From: Paracoccaceae bacterium
GTDB lineage: Bacteria > Pseudomonadota > Alphaproteobacteria > Rhodobacterales > Rhodobacteraceae
Direction of reading: 5' to 3'
DNA length: 33,259 bases
Assembly: GCA_947461435.1 (NCBI GenBank)
Contig: CANHLE010000033.1
Location: 1-33,259, forward strand
Shown here: positions 31,815 through 33,259 of the stretch, one piece after another
Layout of the letters: each line of letters starts with the position of its first letter
Position numbering within the stretch: position 1 is the stretch's first letter
Program-made: the position numbers and the translations under genes
Notes under the pieces: generated by a model
What the model was told of the DNA's origin: nothing
Database searches by the model: none
What the model saw: only the letters and a program-made list of their open reading frames with translations

Positions 31815-32897
31815 TTGACCCAATTGGAAATGCCGACATCACAAACCGATCATGGCAAGCGCGAAATCAACACGAGATTGCTTGACCTGGTCCAAAGCCT
31901 CGGGCTGCTCGGCGTCATCCTGATCGGCGGGCTTATGCTCAGCTTTGCCTCCCCCGTGTTCTTCTCGCGCATCAACATCGAGAACCTACTGTTTGCCTCA
32001 ACAATCATCGCGGTTGTAGCGATGGGGCAGGCCTTCGTCATCCTTGTGGCCGGGATCGACCTTGCCGTCGGCGCGGTGCTGGCGCTGTCATCGGTGCTCT
32101 GTGTGGTACTGGCGACAAAGGCCGGGCTTCCGGTGGGGCTCGCAGCCCTGCTGGCACTGCTGATCGGAACCCTGATCGGCACGGTGAACGGATTGGCGGT
32201 GACGGTGCTGCGCCTGCCCGCCCTGATCGCGACCCTCGCCATGATGAGCGTGGTGCGGGGCGCGGCCTATCTGATTTCGGATGGGCGCAACATCGCGCCA
32301 GTGCCAGGCATTTACGTCGACATCCAGGGGACCCGCGTCTTCGGGGTACCGCTGGTGATCCTGCTGACCATCATGCTGGGCGTAGTCGCGCATCTGGTCC
32401 TGACGCGCACACGTTTTGGACGCGAGATCTATGCGACAGGCGGCAATCCGGTCGCGGCACGGCTTGCCGGGATCAGGACAAACCGGGTGATCGTGATCGC
32501 CTACATGATCTCGGGCTTCGCCGCAGCACTCGGTGGCCTGATGATCACCGCCCGCCTTGAAGCAGGTGCTGCTACCGCAGGCTTCGGCTACGAATTGACC
32601 GTCATCTCGGCCGTCGTGATCGGCGGCGTCAGTCTGTTCGGCGGCGAGGGCAAGATCCCCGGCGTGCTGCTGGGGGTCATCCTTCTGGGGCTGGTCCAGA
32701 ACGCAGTCAACCTGCTGAACGTGCCGCCGAACTACGACTACGTGGTCAGCGGCATCGTGATCGCAGCGGCAGCGACGCTGGACGTGTACCGACGCCGCCT
32801 TCTCGAAGCGGGTCTTCGCCGCCGCACGATGCTGATCCGGCGTGAAAAAGCCGAAACACGCGATGCTGGTCAGGGGGGCGCAAAACGCCCTGACTGA
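31815..32897 (+). CDS. Sugar ABC transporter permease (RbsC type)
   Basis: This 360-residue very hydrophobic protein of the BPD_transp_2 family has about 8-10 transmembrane helices. The cytoplasmic loop GGNPVAARLAGIRTNRV (about 212-228) is the typical ATPase-contact motif, followed by ISGFAAALGGLMITARLEAG and VIGGVSLFGGEG. The likely start is TTG 31815 behind GGGAGAGGG; an in-frame ATG at 31830 lacks a ribosome site, and an upstream ATG overlaps the ATPase gene. The C-terminus is basic and charged (RRRTMLIRREKAE). It forms the channel with the RbsA-like protein. Confidence 0.9.
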   Translation: MTQLEMPTSQTDHGKREINTRLLDLVQSLGLLGVILIGGLMLSFASPVFFSRINIENLLFASTIIAVVAMGQAFVILVAGIDLAVGAVLALSSVLCVVLATKAGLPVGLAALLALLIGTLIGTVNGLAVTVLRLPALIATLAMMSVVRGAAYLISDGRNIAPVPGIYVDIQGTRVFGVPLVILLTIMLGVVAHLVLTRTRFGREIYATGGNPVAARLAGIRTNRVIVIAYMISGFAAALGGLMITARLEAGAATAGFGYELTVISAVVIGGVSLFGGEGKIPGVLLGVILLGLVQNAVNLLNVPPNYDYVVSGIVIAAAATLDVYRRRLLEAGLRRRTMLIRREKAETRDAGQGGAKRPD

Positions 32898-32980
32898 TCG
32901 CAGAAATGGTCCGCAACTCGCCCGCGAAGCTGCGACACCACAAAGAAAGCGGGACTTTAACCAAACGAGGAGGAAAAACC

Positions 32981-33259
32981 ATGGGACACTTCAACATCAA
33001 CCGCCGCGCGCTCTTGTCCGGAGCCGCAACGTTACTCAGCCTGCGGGCCGTCCCGGGCTTTGCCGCAGCGGGCGACGCCAAGGGAAAGACCGTCGAGTAC
33101 ATCACCTTTGGCCTGCAGTACGAATACCAGGTCGCAATGGTGGACGGCATGAAGAAACGGGCCGAGGAAGCTGGCCTCGTGCTCAATGTCATCGACGGCA
33201 AGGGCGACCCGAACATGCAGGTGACCCAGGCGCTCGATGCCGTGACCAAGCAGCCGGAC
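32981..33259 (+). CDS. Sugar ABC transporter substrate-binding protein (RbsB type), truncated by window end
   Basis: The first 93 residues are present. A signal peptide (MGHFNINRRALLSGAATLLS, with a twin-arginine pair at 8-9) is followed by a mature part resembling type-I periplasmic binding proteins: VEYITFGLQYEYQVAMVDGMKKRAEEAGL, then VIDGKGDPNMQVTQALDAVTKQPD, the usual start of peripla_BP_4 domains. The start has an AGGAGG ribosome site. It completes the transporter of the operon and would be periplasmic. The rest lies outside the window. Confidence 0.9.
   Translation, partial: MGHFNINRRALLSGAATLLSLRAVPGFAAAGDAKGKTVEYITFGLQYEYQVAMVDGMKKRAEEAGLVLNVIDGKGDPNMQVTQALDAVTKQPD

Overview
The window is GC-rich DNA whose gene families (DUF932/RadC/DUF6915/DUF6878 plasmid-type genes, an MttB-family/dimethylglycine-dehydrogenase pair, IS91-type transposase plus integrase, RbsABC-type transport) look like the accessory genome (plasmid or genomic island) of an alphaproteobacterium, most likely of the order Rhodobacterales. 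The taxonomic call is inferred from gene content and codon style, not from a marker gene. No tRNA, rRNA or CRISPR array was seen.

Region A (1-6700, almost all minus strand) is a plasmid/ICE-type block. It starts with the end of an unknown + strand gene. A GNAT-toxin/DUF1778-antitoxin module with a palindromic operator follows. Next is an AbiEi-type antitoxin with its own perfect inverted-repeat operator; its AbiEii toxin has been cut down to a 35-codon stub. Then comes a run of small conserved plasmid genes (WFSGFW-type protein, DUF6915, DUF6878, unknowns), a short RadC (JAMM) protein and a DUF932 protein. Most gene junctions in this run carry a perfect GC-rich stem-loop.

Region B (6986-22607) is a catabolic island. 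A Rid-family gene (minus) diverges from an overlapping operon of glutamine amidotransferase, EamA exporter, NQO/KefF-type flavoprotein and creatininase-family hydrolase. A PCMH-type FAD oxidoreductase, a Tat-exported family-5 solute-binding protein, a PotD/PotF-like binding protein, a cytosine-deaminase-like amidohydrolase and an MmgE/PrpD protein follow on the + strand. A convergent pair runs the other way: a non-pyrrolysine MttB-family methyltransferase overlapping a DMGDH/sarcosine-dehydrogenase-like flavoenzyme. A divergent LysR regulator closes the island. Together this suggests uptake and stepwise demethylation/hydrolysis of an N-methylated nitrogen compound; the actual substrate cannot be read from sequence. 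No permease or ATPase partners are present for either binding protein.

Region C (about 22.7-25.3 kb) is an IS91-family element: a Y2 HUH transposase preceded by a tyrosine recombinase, with strong inverted repeats on both sides. It separates regions B and D.

Region D (25822-33259) is a carbohydrate- or polyol-type module. A Gfo/Idh/MocA dehydrogenase diverges from a LacI regulator. A LacI-type operator array overlaps a putative promoter ahead of an overlapping operon: OYE/FadH/TMADH-like Fe-S flavoenzyme, RbsA-like ATPase, RbsC-like permease and a truncated RbsB-like binding protein that runs off the window end.
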